From JBBROS01 sp964246015 (GTDB taxonomy: Bacteria; Pseudomonadota; Alphaproteobacteria; Acetobacterales; Acetobacteraceae), in the NCBI GenBank assembly GCA_964246015.1, contig CAXTPG010000007.1:14977-78976 (forward strand): a stretch of 64,000 nt of DNA, written 5' to 3'. Shown piece by piece: positions 18,973-27,659 of the stretch (its first letter is position 1; every line of letters starts with the position of its first letter). The notes beneath the pieces were generated by a model. It saw only the letters and a list, made by a program, of their open reading frames with translations, was not told the origin of the DNA and ran no database searches. The translations under genes were made by a program, and so were the position numbers.

Positions 18973-19973
18973 GCGGGCACGCCGATGGGCGCGCGCCGGC
19001 AGGCGACGTCGATCGGGGCGCGCCAGCAGGCGACGTCGTGCCGGGGGCCCATGGACACGAGCGGCGGGGGGGTTTCGCAGACGGGGGCGGCGAAGGGGCA
19101 GCGGGGGGCGAAGCGGCAGCCGGGCGGCATCGCGCCGGGTTGGGGCATGCGGCCGGGAATGGGTTCGAGGCGGGCAGAGGCGGCGGCCAGGGAGGGCATG
19201 GCGGCCAGCAGGGCCAGGGTGTACGGGTGCTGCGCGTCGGCGAAGAGGGTGGCGACCGGGGCGCGCTCCACGATGCGGCCGGCGTACATGATGGCGACGT
19301 GGTCCGCGATCTCGGCGACCAGGCCGAGGTTGTGGGTGATGAACAGGATGGCGGTTCCGGTGCGGGCGCGCAGGTCCGCGAGCAGGGCCAGGATCTGCGC
19401 CTGGATGGTGACGTCGAGCGCGGTCGTGGGTTCGTCGGCGATGAGCAGGCCCGGGTCGCAGGCGAGGGCCATGGCGATCATGACGCGCTGGCGGAGGCCG
19501 CCGGACAGCTCGTGCGGGTAGGCGTCCAGGCGGCGTTCGGGGGCGGGCATCTGGACCTGCCGCAAGGCGGCCAGCGCGCCGGCCCGGGCCCTGGCGCGGC
19601 CCAGGCCGCGGTGGAGTTGCAGAACCTCCGCGATCTGGTCGCCGATGGTGAAGACGGGGTTCAGGCTGGTCATCGGCTCCTGGAACACCATGGCCATGCG
19701 GTTGCCCCGCAGGCGGGTGAGGGCTGGTTCGTCGAGGGTGCGGAGGTCGATGCCGTCGAAGGCGAGCGTGTCGGCCTGGACGGCGAAGCGGCCGGGCTGC
19801 AGGAGGCGCATGAGGGCGAGGGCGGAGACGCTCTTGCCGGAGCCGGATTCGCCCACGACGCAGAGGACGGCGCCGGGGTCGATCCGGAGGGAGATCTCGT
19901 CCACCACCTGCACGCGGCGGCCGGGGGGACCGAGCCAGACCGACATGCGGGCGATGTCGAGCACGGGGGTCAT
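18969..19973 (-). CDS. ABC transporter ATPase, DppD/OppD type
   Basis: The partner ATPase of 334 residues. Walker A is GESGSGKSVSALALMRLL, typical of DppD; the Q-loop is VFQEPMTSLNP, the signature LSGGLRQRVMIAMAL and Walker B LLIADEPTTALD. The C-terminal Cys-rich extension (PPGCRFAPRCPFAAPVC) is present. The last residues contain a short duplicated stretch (RRAPIDVACRRAPIGVPA) encoded by a small tandem repeat near 18983-19035. The start overlaps the kinase stop by ATGA. Confidence 0.94.
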   Translation of the reverse strand: MTPVLDIARMSVWLGPPGRRVQVVDEISLRIDPGAVLCVVGESGSGKSVSALALMRLLQPGRFAVQADTLAFDGIDLRTLDEPALTRLRGNRMAMVFQEPMTSLNPVFTIGDQIAEVLQLHRGLGRARARAGALAALRQVQMPAPERRLDAYPHELSGGLRQRVMIAMALACDPGLLIADEPTTALDVTIQAQILALLADLRARTGTAILFITHNLGLVAEIADHVAIMYAGRIVERAPVATLFADAQHPYTLALLAAMPSLAAASARLEPIPGRMPQPGAMPPGCRFAPRCPFAAPVCETPPPLVSMGPRHDVACWRAPIDVACRRAPIGVPA

Positions 19974-20869
19974 GCCGCGGCGACGATGCGGCGCAGGTCG
20001 GGCGCGGAGGGGAGGGCGGCGAAGGCGCCCGGGCGTGCGACGGCGTGGGCGGCGGCGTGTTGCGCGTGGGACAGGGCGGCGGCGAGCGGCACGGCGGCGG
20101 CCAGGCAGGCGGCGAGCGTGCCGCAGAAGGCGTCGCCGGCGCCCGTGGTGTCGATGGCGGCGGCGGGGATCGCGGGGAGAGCGTGGACCCCGTCCGGTCC
20201 GGCCACGACGCAGCCGGCGGCGCCCAGCGTCACCACCGCCAGCCATGGCCCGGCCCGGTGCAGCGCGGCGGCGGCGGGGGACCCCGTGCATCCCGTCATC
20301 GCCTCCGCTTCGCCGGCGTTGGCCACGACGACGTGGCAGTGCGGCAGGATGGCGGCGGCGTCCCACAGCAGCGGCGCGGGGTTCAGCATGACGCGGGCGC
20401 CGGCGGCCCGGGCGGCGGCGGCGGCGGCCAGGGTGGTCGCGTGGCCGAGGTTGCCCTGCATCAGCAGCCAGTCGCCGGGGCGGATGCGGGCGGTCATGGC
20501 GGCGGCGTGGCGGGTGTCGAGGCTGGCGGCGCAGGCTCCGGCGGTGACGATGCAGTTCTCGCCGCCGGGCAGGACCAGCAGCAGGGAGCAGTCGGTCGGC
20601 TCGTCCATGCGGGGCAGGTCCAGGCAGGCGAAGCGTTCGTGCCGGAGCGCTGCCTCGACCAGGCCGGCTTCGGCGTCGCGGCCGAGCGGGGCCAGGAATG
20701 CGACGGGGATGAGGCCGGTGCGGTGGGCCATGACGGCCTGGTTGAGGCCCTTGCCGCCGGGGGCGGTGGTGCGGCGGCCGCCGACGAGGGTTTCGCCGGG
20801 GCGGGGCATGCGCGGGATGGGCAGGCCGATGTCCAGGCCGGCGTTGCCGAGGACGAAGAGGCGGGTCAT
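19970..20869 (-). CDS. PfkB/ribokinase-family carbohydrate kinase
   Basis: Phosphorylates a sugar, nucleoside or related alcohol with ATP; 299 residues. The N-terminal glycine motif is APGGKGLNQAV and the C-terminal signature DTTGAGDAFCGTLAA holds the anion hole and catalytic Asp. The closest general type is ribokinase-like. It lies between the BtpA-like gene and the ABC importer, with ATGA overlaps on both sides, so its substrate is probably the imported compound or a breakdown product. That link is inference. Confidence 0.92.
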   Translation of the reverse strand: MTRLFVLGNAGLDIGLPIPRMPRPGETLVGGRRTTAPGGKGLNQAVMAHRTGLIPVAFLAPLGRDAEAGLVEAALRHERFACLDLPRMDEPTDCSLLLVLPGGENCIVTAGACAASLDTRHAAAMTARIRPGDWLLMQGNLGHATTLAAAAAARAAGARVMLNPAPLLWDAAAILPHCHVVVANAGEAEAMTGCTGSPAAAALHRAGPWLAVVTLGAAGCVVAGPDGVHALPAIPAAAIDTTGAGDAFCGTLAACLAAAVPLAAALSHAQHAAAHAVARPGAFAALPSAPDLRRIVAAA

Positions 20870-21714
20870 GGGCGGGCGCGGTTCGCCTCCGCCATGAAGG
20901 TCCGCAGGCGGTCGGGGTCGACCGGGTTCCACCACACGCCGTCGTGCTTCAGGGAGCTGGCGACGATGACGCCGTCCGCGACGGTGAAGATGTCGCCGAC
21001 ATTGGCGGGCGTGACGCCGGAGCCGACGAGGACCGGGAGGGAGGTGCCGTCGGCGATGGTCTGCAGCTCCTCCATCGTTGCGCTGTCGCCGGTGCGCTGG
21101 CCGGTGGCGATGGCGGCGTCGGCGTCGAAGAACTCGACATCGCGGGCGAGTTCGGGGATCGAGCGGTCGGCGGTGATGGCGTGGGCGCCGTGCTTGACGT
21201 GGACGTCGGCGAAGATGCGGACGTTGCGGGCGTGGAGGGCGGCGCGGTAGCGGGTGGCGCGTGCGGCCGGGCCCTCGACGATGCCCTCGTTGGCGACGTA
21301 GGCGTTGGCCCATTGGTTGACGCGGATGAAGCAGGCGCCGGCGGCCTTTGCGACGGCGAGGGCCTGGATGGCGCCGTTGGCGAGCACGTTGACGCCGATG
21401 GGGAGGGCGCTGGCGCGGCGGACGGCGTCGGTCATGACGGCCATGGCGGCGGCGGTTTCCGGGCCGAGGTGTTCCGGCTTGCTGAAGGGGATGTCGCCGT
21501 GGTTTTCCACGATCAGGGCGTCGACGCCGCCTGTCTTGTATCGCGCGGCCTCGGCCACCGCGAAGGCGACGATGTCGTCCATGGATTGCCCATCGTAGCC
21601 GGGGCTGCCGGGGAGGGGGAGGGCGTGGATGACGCCGATGACGGCCTTGGGGCGTCCGAACAGGGCCTGGATGGCGTGGGGCTTTGGGCGGAAGACGGGT
21701 TTGGCGGGCATCAT
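20866..21714 (-). CDS. BtpA/SgcQ-family TIM-barrel protein
   Basis: A 282-residue member of the BtpA family, named after a cyanobacterial photosystem I biogenesis factor and including SgcQ of an enterobacterial sugar cluster. Typical stretches are VIGVIHALPLPGSP, DALIVENHGDIPF, IGVNVLANGAIQAL and LPVLVGSGVTPANV. The biochemical activity of the family is unsettled; the barrel looks like a small-metabolite enzyme. The ATG at 21714 (MM) overlaps the GATase1-like stop. Linkage to a kinase and importer favours a catabolic role here. Confidence 0.88.
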   Translation of the reverse strand: MMPAKPVFRPKPHAIQALFGRPKAVIGVIHALPLPGSPGYDGQSMDDIVAFAVAEAARYKTGGVDALIVENHGDIPFSKPEHLGPETAAAMAVMTDAVRRASALPIGVNVLANGAIQALAVAKAAGACFIRVNQWANAYVANEGIVEGPAARATRYRAALHARNVRIFADVHVKHGAHAITADRSIPELARDVEFFDADAAIATGQRTGDSATMEELQTIADGTSLPVLVGSGVTPANVGDIFTVADGVIVASSLKHDGVWWNPVDPDRLRTFMAEANRARP

Positions 21715-22493
21715 TCGGCGTCCCGGCGGGTCGCCCAGGCGAGGGCGTTGGTCCAGAGCCGGGCGTAGCCGGGCCAGCGGACGAACGTGTCGGGCAGCCA
21801 GTGCGGGCCGATGTCGGACGTCCAGGCCAGGGTCCGGCCGCGCCCGTGGCGGCCGGTGACGAGGAGGGGGTGGCCGCCCTGGTCCGCGGGCAGGCGCGCC
21901 AGGACCTCGATGTCCGGGCCGTCGCGGTGCTGCACCTCGTTCGCGCCGAGGAGGAGGGGCCATTCGCCGTCGAGTCCGCGGAGGATGGGGTGGGAGCGAT
22001 CGGGCGCCAGGGCGGGACGGAAGCCTTCCGGGACCTCGATCCGGTCGTCGTAGGGGAGGCAGGTGACGGGCAGGCAGTCTTCGACGGGGGTGCGGCGCCA
22101 GCGGCCGCGTCCGTCGATGCCCTGGAACGTGAGGTAGCCGCCGATCATGAGGAGGCCGCCGCCTTCTGCCGTCCAGTCGCGGATCAGCTTCAGGCGGTTG
22201 GGCGTGGGCTTGCCGTGGAGCCAGACGGATTGGGGCAGCAGGAGGGTGTTGGCGCCGATGTCGGAGAGGATGATGGCGCGGTATTCGCGGAGGGCCTCGA
22301 TGGTGAAGGGGAAGCCGTCCGCGGCTTCATGCGCGGTCATGTAGGTGAGGTCGAACGGGCTGTCCTCGAGGGCGGCGACGAGCGGCTCGGCGCCCTTGTG
22401 GAAGGTGACGCTGCTGAAGCCGTCGAATCCCTTGTAGTGGGTTGCGGCGCTGACCCAGCTTTCGCCGACCAGCAGCACCTTGGTGCGTTCCAT
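21711..22493 (-). CDS. GATase1-like (DUF1355-type) protein
   Basis: A 260-residue protein beginning MERTKVLLVGESW, resembling the putative glutamine-amidotransferase-like family of small cytoplasmic proteins. It has the flavodoxin-like alternation seen in class I amidotransferases (AIILSDIGANTLLLPQ, GGGLLMIGGYLTFQG). Where a working amidotransferase has its Gly-x-Cys-x-Gly elbow, this protein shows GGYLTF with no Cys, so glutaminase activity is unlikely. It is the first gene of the eight-gene operon; the ATG at 22493 is chosen because the upstream in-frame extension runs into the tRNA gene. Function unknown. Confidence 0.8.
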   Translation of the reverse strand: MERTKVLLVGESWVSAATHYKGFDGFSSVTFHKGAEPLVAALEDSPFDLTYMTAHEAADGFPFTIEALREYRAIILSDIGANTLLLPQSVWLHGKPTPNRLKLIRDWTAEGGGLLMIGGYLTFQGIDGRGRWRRTPVEDCLPVTCLPYDDRIEVPEGFRPALAPDRSHPILRGLDGEWPLLLGANEVQHRDGPDIEVLARLPADQGGHPLLVTGRHGRGRTLAWTSDIGPHWLPDTFVRWPGYARLWTNALAWATRRDAE

Positions 22494-22572
22494 CGTGTCC
22501 TCTGTCTTTGGGTGGTGGCGCGGGGGCCGGGGCGCGGTGGGTGTGGGGGATTTCGGCTGGCCCATCGACGGC

Positions 22573-22662
22573 TGGCGGAGAGAGTGGGATTCGAACCCAC
22601 GGTACGCTTGCACGCACACACGCTTTCCAAGCGTGCGCCTTAAGCCACTCGGCCATCTCTCC
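22573..22662 (-). tRNA. tRNA-Ser (anticodon GGA)
   Basis: A 90-base class II tRNA on the minus strand with the 3' CCA encoded. The acceptor stem GGAGAGA pairs with TCTCTCC, the D-arm begins TGGCCGAGTGG, and the anticodon loop CTTGGAAAG gives GGA. A long variable arm, typical of serine tRNAs, follows, then the TTCGAATCC T-loop. It sits between the small protein gene and the GATase1-like gene, and its terminator is not obvious. Confidence 0.97.
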
Positions 22663-22691
22663 GGCGCGGCGGGCCGTATAGCATCGTGGCG

Positions 22692-23066
22692 CTAGCTCGT
22701 CACCCGGTCCCGCACGCAGGCGCGCCAGGGGAGGGTGGGGGTGACGACGGCGACGCCCCAGGCGCCTTCGAAGCAGCGGGCGGCGGGGTGGAAGCGGAGG
22801 CGGGCGACGCCGGTGCCGTAGATGTCGGTCCATTGGAAGGCGGCGACCTCGCAGCCGTCGTCGCCGGCGGGGGCCAGGGTGCCCTCGACGTCGCGCGTGG
22901 GTTCGTGGAGGACGTAGCGGCCCTGCAGGCGGCCGTCGGGCGACAGCTCGATCCAGGTGTCGATCGGCGTTTCCTGGCCCGAGCTCATGGCGGTGCCGGG
23001 GTAGTGGCCGACGGCCTGGGGGTGCCAGGCGTAGCAGGCGGCGGCGAGGGCGATCGCCGCCAGCAT
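22692..23066 (-). CDS. Small exported protein of unknown function
   Basis: A 124-residue protein with a short hydrophobic N-terminus (MLAAIALAAACYAWH) that could be a signal peptide; Cys11 might be lipidated, but the lipobox is imperfect and positive charges are missing. The body holds short beta-type stretches (WIELSPDGRLQGRYVLHEP, GCEVAAFQWTDIYGTGVARLRF), suggestive of a small lipocalin- or DUF-like beta barrel. I do not recognise the family. The start overlaps the lepA stop by one base (TGATG), so it is probably translated from the lepA message. Confidence 0.7.
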   Translation of the reverse strand: MLAAIALAAACYAWHPQAVGHYPGTAMSSGQETPIDTWIELSPDGRLQGRYVLHEPTRDVEGTLAPAGDDGCEVAAFQWTDIYGTGVARLRFHPAARCFEGAWGVAVVTPTLPWRACVRDRVTS

Positions 23067-24871
23067 CAGGCGTCCATCTTGAGGGCGGCGAGGAAGGCGC
23101 TCTGCGGGATTTCCACCTTGCCGAACTGGCGCATGCGCTTCTTGCCCTCCTTCTGCTTGTCCAGCAGCTTGCGCTTGCGGCTGATGTCGCCGCCGTAGCA
23201 CTTGGCGGTGACGTCCTTGCTGAGGGCGCTGATGGTTTCCCGCGCGATGACCCGGCCGCCGATCGCGGCCTGGATTGCGATCTTGAACAACTGCTTCGGG
23301 ATCAGGTCCTTCAGCTTGCTGCAGATGCTGCGGCCGCGGCTTTCGGCCACGCTGCGGTGGGCGATGAAGCTGAGCGCGTCGACGGGGTCCTGGTTGACGA
23401 GGATGCTGATGCGGACGAGGTCGCCTTCCTCGTAGCCGTCCATGGCGTAGTCGAAGCTGGCGTAGCCGCGGGAGACGGATTTCAGGCGGTCGTAGAAGTC
23501 GAACACGACCTCGTTCAGGGGGAGGCGATAGACGGCCATCGCGCGGTTGCCGACATAGGTGAGATCGACCTGCTGGCCGCGGCGTTCGCTGCAGAGGGTG
23601 AGGATGCTGCCGAGGTATTCGTCGGGGACCATGATGGTCGCCTTGATCCAGGGTTCCTGGATGTGGTCGATGTGGCTGGGGTCGGGCATGTCGGCGGGGT
23701 TGTGCAGCTCGGACGTGACGCCGCGGGTCGTGCTGATCTTGTAGACGACGCTGGGGGCGGTCGCGATCAGGTCGAGGTTGAACTCGCGGGTCAGGCGTTC
23801 CTGGATGATTTCGAGGTGCAGCAGGCCGAGGAAGCCGCAGCGGTAGCCGAAGCCGAGGGCGGCGCTGCTTTCGGCCTCGAAGTGGAAGCTCGCGTCGTTG
23901 AGGCGGAGCTTGCCGAGGCTGTCGCGGAGGTGTTCGAAGTCGTCGGCGTCGACGGGGAACAGGCCGCACCAGACGACGGGGATGCTTGGCTTGAAGCCGG
24001 GGAGGGCGGCGGCGGCGGGGGTGCGCTCGTCGGTGATGGTGTCGCCGACGTTGCAGTCGGCGACGGTCTTGATGGCGGCGGTGATGTAGCCCATTTCGCC
24101 GGGTCCCAGCTCGTCCATGGGGAGCATCTTGGGCGTGAAGACGCCGACCTGCTCGACATGGTGGGTGGTCTTGTTGGCCATCATGCGGATTCGCTGGCCG
24201 CGCTTCAGGACGCCGTCCTTGACGCGCACCAGGATGACGACGCCGAGGTACTGGTCGTACCAGCTGTCGACGAGCAGCGCCTTCAGGGGGGCGGCGCGGT
24301 CGCCGGTGGGGGGCGGGAGGCGGGTGACGAGGGCTTCCAGCACGCCCTCGATGTTGAGGCCGGTCTTCGCGCTGATCATGACGGCGTCGTCGGCGGGGAT
24401 GCCGATCACGTCCTCGATCTGCTGCTTCACGCGGTCGGGTTCGGCGGCGGGGAGGTCGATCTTGTTGAGGACGGGGACGATCTCGTGCTTGGCGTCGATG
24501 GCCTGGTAGACGTTGGCGAGGGTCTGCGCCTCGACCCCCTGGCTTGCGTCGACGACGAGGAGGCTGCCCTCGCAGGCGGCGAGCGACCGGCTGACCTCGT
24601 AGGCGAAGTCGACGTGGCCGGGGGTGTCCATGAGGTTGAGCTGGTAGGTGAGGCCGTCCTTCGCCTTGTAGGCGAGGCGGACGGTCTGCGCCTTGATGGT
24701 GATGCCGCGCTCCTTCTCGAGGTCCATGTTGTCCAGGACCTGGCTGGTCATCTCGCGGTCGGTCAGCCCGCCCGTGGCCTGGATGAGGCGGTCCGCGAGG
24801 GTGGATTTGCCGTGGTCGATATGGGCGATGATCGAGAAGTTGCGGATCTGGGCGAGGGGCGTGTCGGTCAT
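23066..24871 (-). CDS. lepA: Elongation factor 4 (LepA)
   Basis: A ribosome-associated GTPase of 601 residues, full length. It begins MTDTPLAQIRNFSIIAHIDHGKST (G1 loop); DTPGHVDF is G3 and NKIDLP is G4. EF-G-like domains II, III and V follow, then the LepA-specific C-terminal domain (YGGDISRKRKLLDKQKEGKKRMR), which marks it as LepA and not EF-G or TypA. The ATG at 24871 is the conserved start. It lies 31 nt after the methyltransferase gene and is followed by the small exported protein. Confidence 0.98.
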   Translation of the reverse strand: MTDTPLAQIRNFSIIAHIDHGKSTLADRLIQATGGLTDREMTSQVLDNMDLEKERGITIKAQTVRLAYKAKDGLTYQLNLMDTPGHVDFAYEVSRSLAACEGSLLVVDASQGVEAQTLANVYQAIDAKHEIVPVLNKIDLPAAEPDRVKQQIEDVIGIPADDAVMISAKTGLNIEGVLEALVTRLPPPTGDRAAPLKALLVDSWYDQYLGVVILVRVKDGVLKRGQRIRMMANKTTHHVEQVGVFTPKMLPMDELGPGEMGYITAAIKTVADCNVGDTITDERTPAAAALPGFKPSIPVVWCGLFPVDADDFEHLRDSLGKLRLNDASFHFEAESSAALGFGYRCGFLGLLHLEIIQERLTREFNLDLIATAPSVVYKISTTRGVTSELHNPADMPDPSHIDHIQEPWIKATIMVPDEYLGSILTLCSERRGQQVDLTYVGNRAMAVYRLPLNEVVFDFYDRLKSVSRGYASFDYAMDGYEEGDLVRISILVNQDPVDALSFIAHRSVAESRGRSICSKLKDLIPKQLFKIAIQAAIGGRVIARETISALSKDVTAKCYGGDISRKRKLLDKQKEGKKRMRQFGKVEIPQSAFLAALKMDA

Positions 24872-24902
24872 GGCGGAGATGTAGTGGGTTCTGCGGGAAA
24901 AG

Positions 24903-25700
24903 TCAGGCGTGCAATGCCGAACCCGGCGCCCACCCCGTGACCGTCCCCAACCGCAGCAGCACGTCCGCCCGGCCATCCGGCCCCGCCAGGCCTACAGCCG
25001 CCATCGGCAGCAAGGCGGCCGGGCAGGGGGTCCGTGCGCGGAGCCGCACCGCATTGGCCTCGCCCGCGGCCCGCAACTCCCGCAGCAGCGCGAACGGGTC
25101 CGCGTACGACAGCACCACGTCCTCGACATCCGCCACCGGCAGCTCGAACCCGGCGCGCTGCATCAGGCCGGCCAGGTCCCGCAGCTCGGGAAACGGTGAT
25201 ACACGCGGGGAGGCGCCGCCGGCGAGCGCCACCTCCGCCTCCGTCAGCGCCGTCCGCAGGGTGCCCAGCGTTCCCAGGGCCGGAAGGCTTGCCAGCAGCA
25301 GCCCGCCCGGCCGCAACGCCATCCGCAGCTGGATCAGCGCGCCCGGCAGGTCATTGACCCAATGCAGGGACAGGCACGCCACGACCAGGTCGAACGCCCC
25401 TTCCGCGAACGGCAGCCGTTCCTCGTCCGCCTGCGCCGCCGTCCCGCCGTTCAGTGCCGCCATGCGGGCCGACAGGTCGCAGCTTACGACGCCGATGCCC
25501 CGCCGCCGCAGCAAGGGCGCGACCGCCCCGCGACCGCCCACGTCGAGCGCCTGGGTGAACCGGACCGTCGTGTCGTCCAGGCGGTCCACCAGCCGGTCCG
25601 CCGCATCCCGCAGCACGTCGGCGACGCGGTGCACGGTCGCGGCCGCCCGGTCCCGGTGCAGGCGGACGGCGTGGCGGTCGAACACGGCGGCATCGGACAT
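24903..25700 (-). CDS. SAM-dependent methyltransferase, BioC/NDUFAF5-like
   Basis: A class I methyltransferase of 265 residues from the ATG at 25700 (MSDAAVFDRHAVRLHRDRAA). That opening resembles NDUFAF5, the complex I assembly factor common in alphaproteobacteria and mitochondria. The SAM fold is visible in ALDVGGRGAVAPLL, EERLPFAEGAFDLVVACLSLHWVNDLPGAL and RPGGLLLASLPA. The usual GxGxG motif is changed to DVGGRG. The role could be modification of a respiratory complex I subunit or, less likely, biotin synthesis; no bio genes are nearby. Confidence 0.85.
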   Translation of the reverse strand: MSDAAVFDRHAVRLHRDRAAATVHRVADVLRDAADRLVDRLDDTTVRFTQALDVGGRGAVAPLLRRRGIGVVSCDLSARMAALNGGTAAQADEERLPFAEGAFDLVVACLSLHWVNDLPGALIQLRMALRPGGLLLASLPALGTLGTLRTALTEAEVALAGGASPRVSPFPELRDLAGLMQRAGFELPVADVEDVVLSYADPFALLRELRAAGEANAVRLRARTPCPAALLPMAAVGLAGPDGRADVLLRLGTVTGWAPGSALHA

Positions 25701-25739
25701 GCGTCCCATGTGCCGCGGTGGGCGGGGTTTGACCAGACG

Positions 25740-27539
25740 CTACGCCGCGATGCGGTCCAGCCCCTCGCGCACCGCCTGCAGCGCATAGCCGTGCTCGACC
25801 CGGGGGGCACAGAACAGTCCGTGCTCGGCCGCACCGCCGTAGATCGCCGCATACTCGGCCGCGTTCTGGAACATGGCGCGGCTGTCGGCGTCCATGAAGG
25901 TTTCAGACGGCGCGCCCTCGGCCAGGATCACGTCGTGGCTGTCCAGCTCGACATGGACGTAGTCGACCCGGTCGCACGCGCGGTCGGGGGCGATGCTGCC
26001 GCCGTTCACCAGGCACGAGGCGGGCACCAGCAAGCCTTGCAGGAACATCGCGTGCTCCGGCGAGATCATCAGGTCCCGCCGCGGCAAGCCATTGCCCAGG
26101 CACCCGGCCCGGAACCGGATCGGCCGCACCTGCGGGTTGGCCAGGAAGAACCGGCCCGCGTAGGACCGGCGGCCGAGCCACTTGATGGGCCGGTGCGCGC
26201 CCGTGGCGGTGACGACCAGGTCGCCGATGGCCAGCGTCTCCACCGCGGCGTCACCGGACGGCGTCGCGATCATGGTGCCGCGGGTGAAGCAGGCGATGCT
26301 GCTGGTCGGCACGGTCGCGTCGGCGAACTGGAGCGTCTGGATGTTGGTCAGCGTATCGATGACGGCGTTCGACGTCTTGGTGACCGTCACCACCCCGCCG
26401 ATCCGTGCCAGCGCGTAATCGGCCTGGTTGCCGGCGAACACGACGGTGTTGGCCCCGCCCATGCCGTCGATCGTGTCTGCGGCGGCGTTGACGGTGAACC
26501 GGTCGTCGCCCGCGCCGCCCACGGCGGAGTTGATGGCGGTGTTGAAGGCGATGCCGATGTTGTTGACCAGGCCGCCGGTGCTGCTGAACGTGCCGGCGTT
26601 CAGGTTGATCGTGGCGGCGGCGCTGCTGCCGCTGAGGTTCAGCGTGTTGTTCGCGCCGGAGTCCCAGAGCGTGAGAACCGGGGTCGTGTTCAGCGTGAAG
26701 TCGAAATACGAGGCGAGCGCGCCCGTGATGTTGCTGCTGTAGCCGAACACCTGGCCGCCGGACAGCGGCGTGCTGGTGGGCAGCCCGTAGAGGTTCTGGA
26801 TGGCAAGGATGTCGAGCAGCATCGGGGTTTCCGGCCCGACGTAGGTGCCCCAGTTCGTCCCGGTCACGGAGTAGGTGTTGAAGAACTTGGAAGTCGTCGT
26901 CTTGGGATCGATATACGACATGATGGTGTAGAGGCCGGTGTCGTATTGCGAGTATTGCTGGATGGCCTCGGTGACCTTGCCGTTGTAGCCGCCGGCGTGG
27001 CCGAGGCCCAGGACGTGCCCCAGCTCGTGCACGACCGTGCCGGCCGGGTAGCCGTCGCCGCCGTTGACTGTTGCGATGGGGCCGAAGCTGGGCACGCTGG
27101 TGTCGATCGACAGGGTGCTGGTGGTCGTGGTGCCCAGGACGGCGCCGCCGACGGCGACGCCGGTGTTGTTGGTTCCGCTGGCGTGGGCGGACTGGTCGGT
27201 GCCGCGGGTGAACTTCACGCCGGCCGAGGCGTAGTCGTTGCCCAGGGTGAAGGTCACGTTCGCGACGGCGCTCCAGAGCGCCATGCTCGATTCGTAGATG
27301 GCCTTTTCGGTTCCGGTGTAGTTGGAGGCCGGGTTGTAGGCGAAGGTGATGGTCCCGCTGGGGGTGCCGGGGGTGGCGCTGCCCCATTTGTAGGCCTGCG
27401 ACGTGGCCGTTTCGTAGGTGGCGGGGGTGGTCGCCGTCGCCTCGTTCAGCAATGTCGAGAAGCTTGGGCTTACGACGATGCCGGCGGCGGTTATGCCGGC
27501 CAGGTAATTGACTTGGTCGGTGAGTGTGGGATCAGGCAT
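25740..27539 (-). CDS. Secreted metzincin protease fused to a C-terminal Hint domain
   Basis: A 599-residue two-part protein. Residues about 60-290 form a serralysin-like metzincin with the zinc site HELGHVLGLGH at 171-181 and the Met-turn IMSY around Met207. A beta-rich middle follows with one RTX-like turn (GGAGDDRF). From Cys417 (ACFTRGTMI) a Hint domain of the type frequent in Acetobacteraceae runs through TPSGDAAVETLAIGDLVV and PRRDLMISPEHAMFL. There is no N-terminal signal peptide, which fits type I secretion of serralysins. Hint domains self-cleave using the leading Cys, so the protease may be autoprocessed; that is inference. Confidence 0.88.
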   Translation of the reverse strand: MPDPTLTDQVNYLAGITAAGIVVSPSFSTLLNEATATTPATYETATSQAYKWGSATPGTPSGTITFAYNPASNYTGTEKAIYESSMALWSAVANVTFTLGNDYASAGVKFTRGTDQSAHASGTNNTGVAVGGAVLGTTTTSTLSIDTSVPSFGPIATVNGGDGYPAGTVVHELGHVLGLGHAGGYNGKVTEAIQQYSQYDTGLYTIMSYIDPKTTTSKFFNTYSVTGTNWGTYVGPETPMLLDILAIQNLYGLPTSTPLSGGQVFGYSSNITGALASYFDFTLNTTPVLTLWDSGANNTLNLSGSSAAATINLNAGTFSSTGGLVNNIGIAFNTAINSAVGGAGDDRFTVNAAADTIDGMGGANTVVFAGNQADYALARIGGVVTVTKTSNAVIDTLTNIQTLQFADATVPTSSIACFTRGTMIATPSGDAAVETLAIGDLVVTATGAHRPIKWLGRRSYAGRFFLANPQVRPIRFRAGCLGNGLPRRDLMISPEHAMFLQGLLVPASCLVNGGSIAPDRACDRVDYVHVELDSHDVILAEGAPSETFMDADSRAMFQNAAEYAAIYGGAAEHGLFCAPRVEHGYALQAVREGLDRIAA

Positions 27540-27659
27540 GGCTTCTCGTTTCCTCGGACGCCCGCGATCTTCACACGGAAGTGATGAACGTCAAACCCAC
27601 CTTTGACCCCTTCCCGCCGCCGGCCTAGCTTTCGGGAAAACCTGATGGAGGGGCTCACC

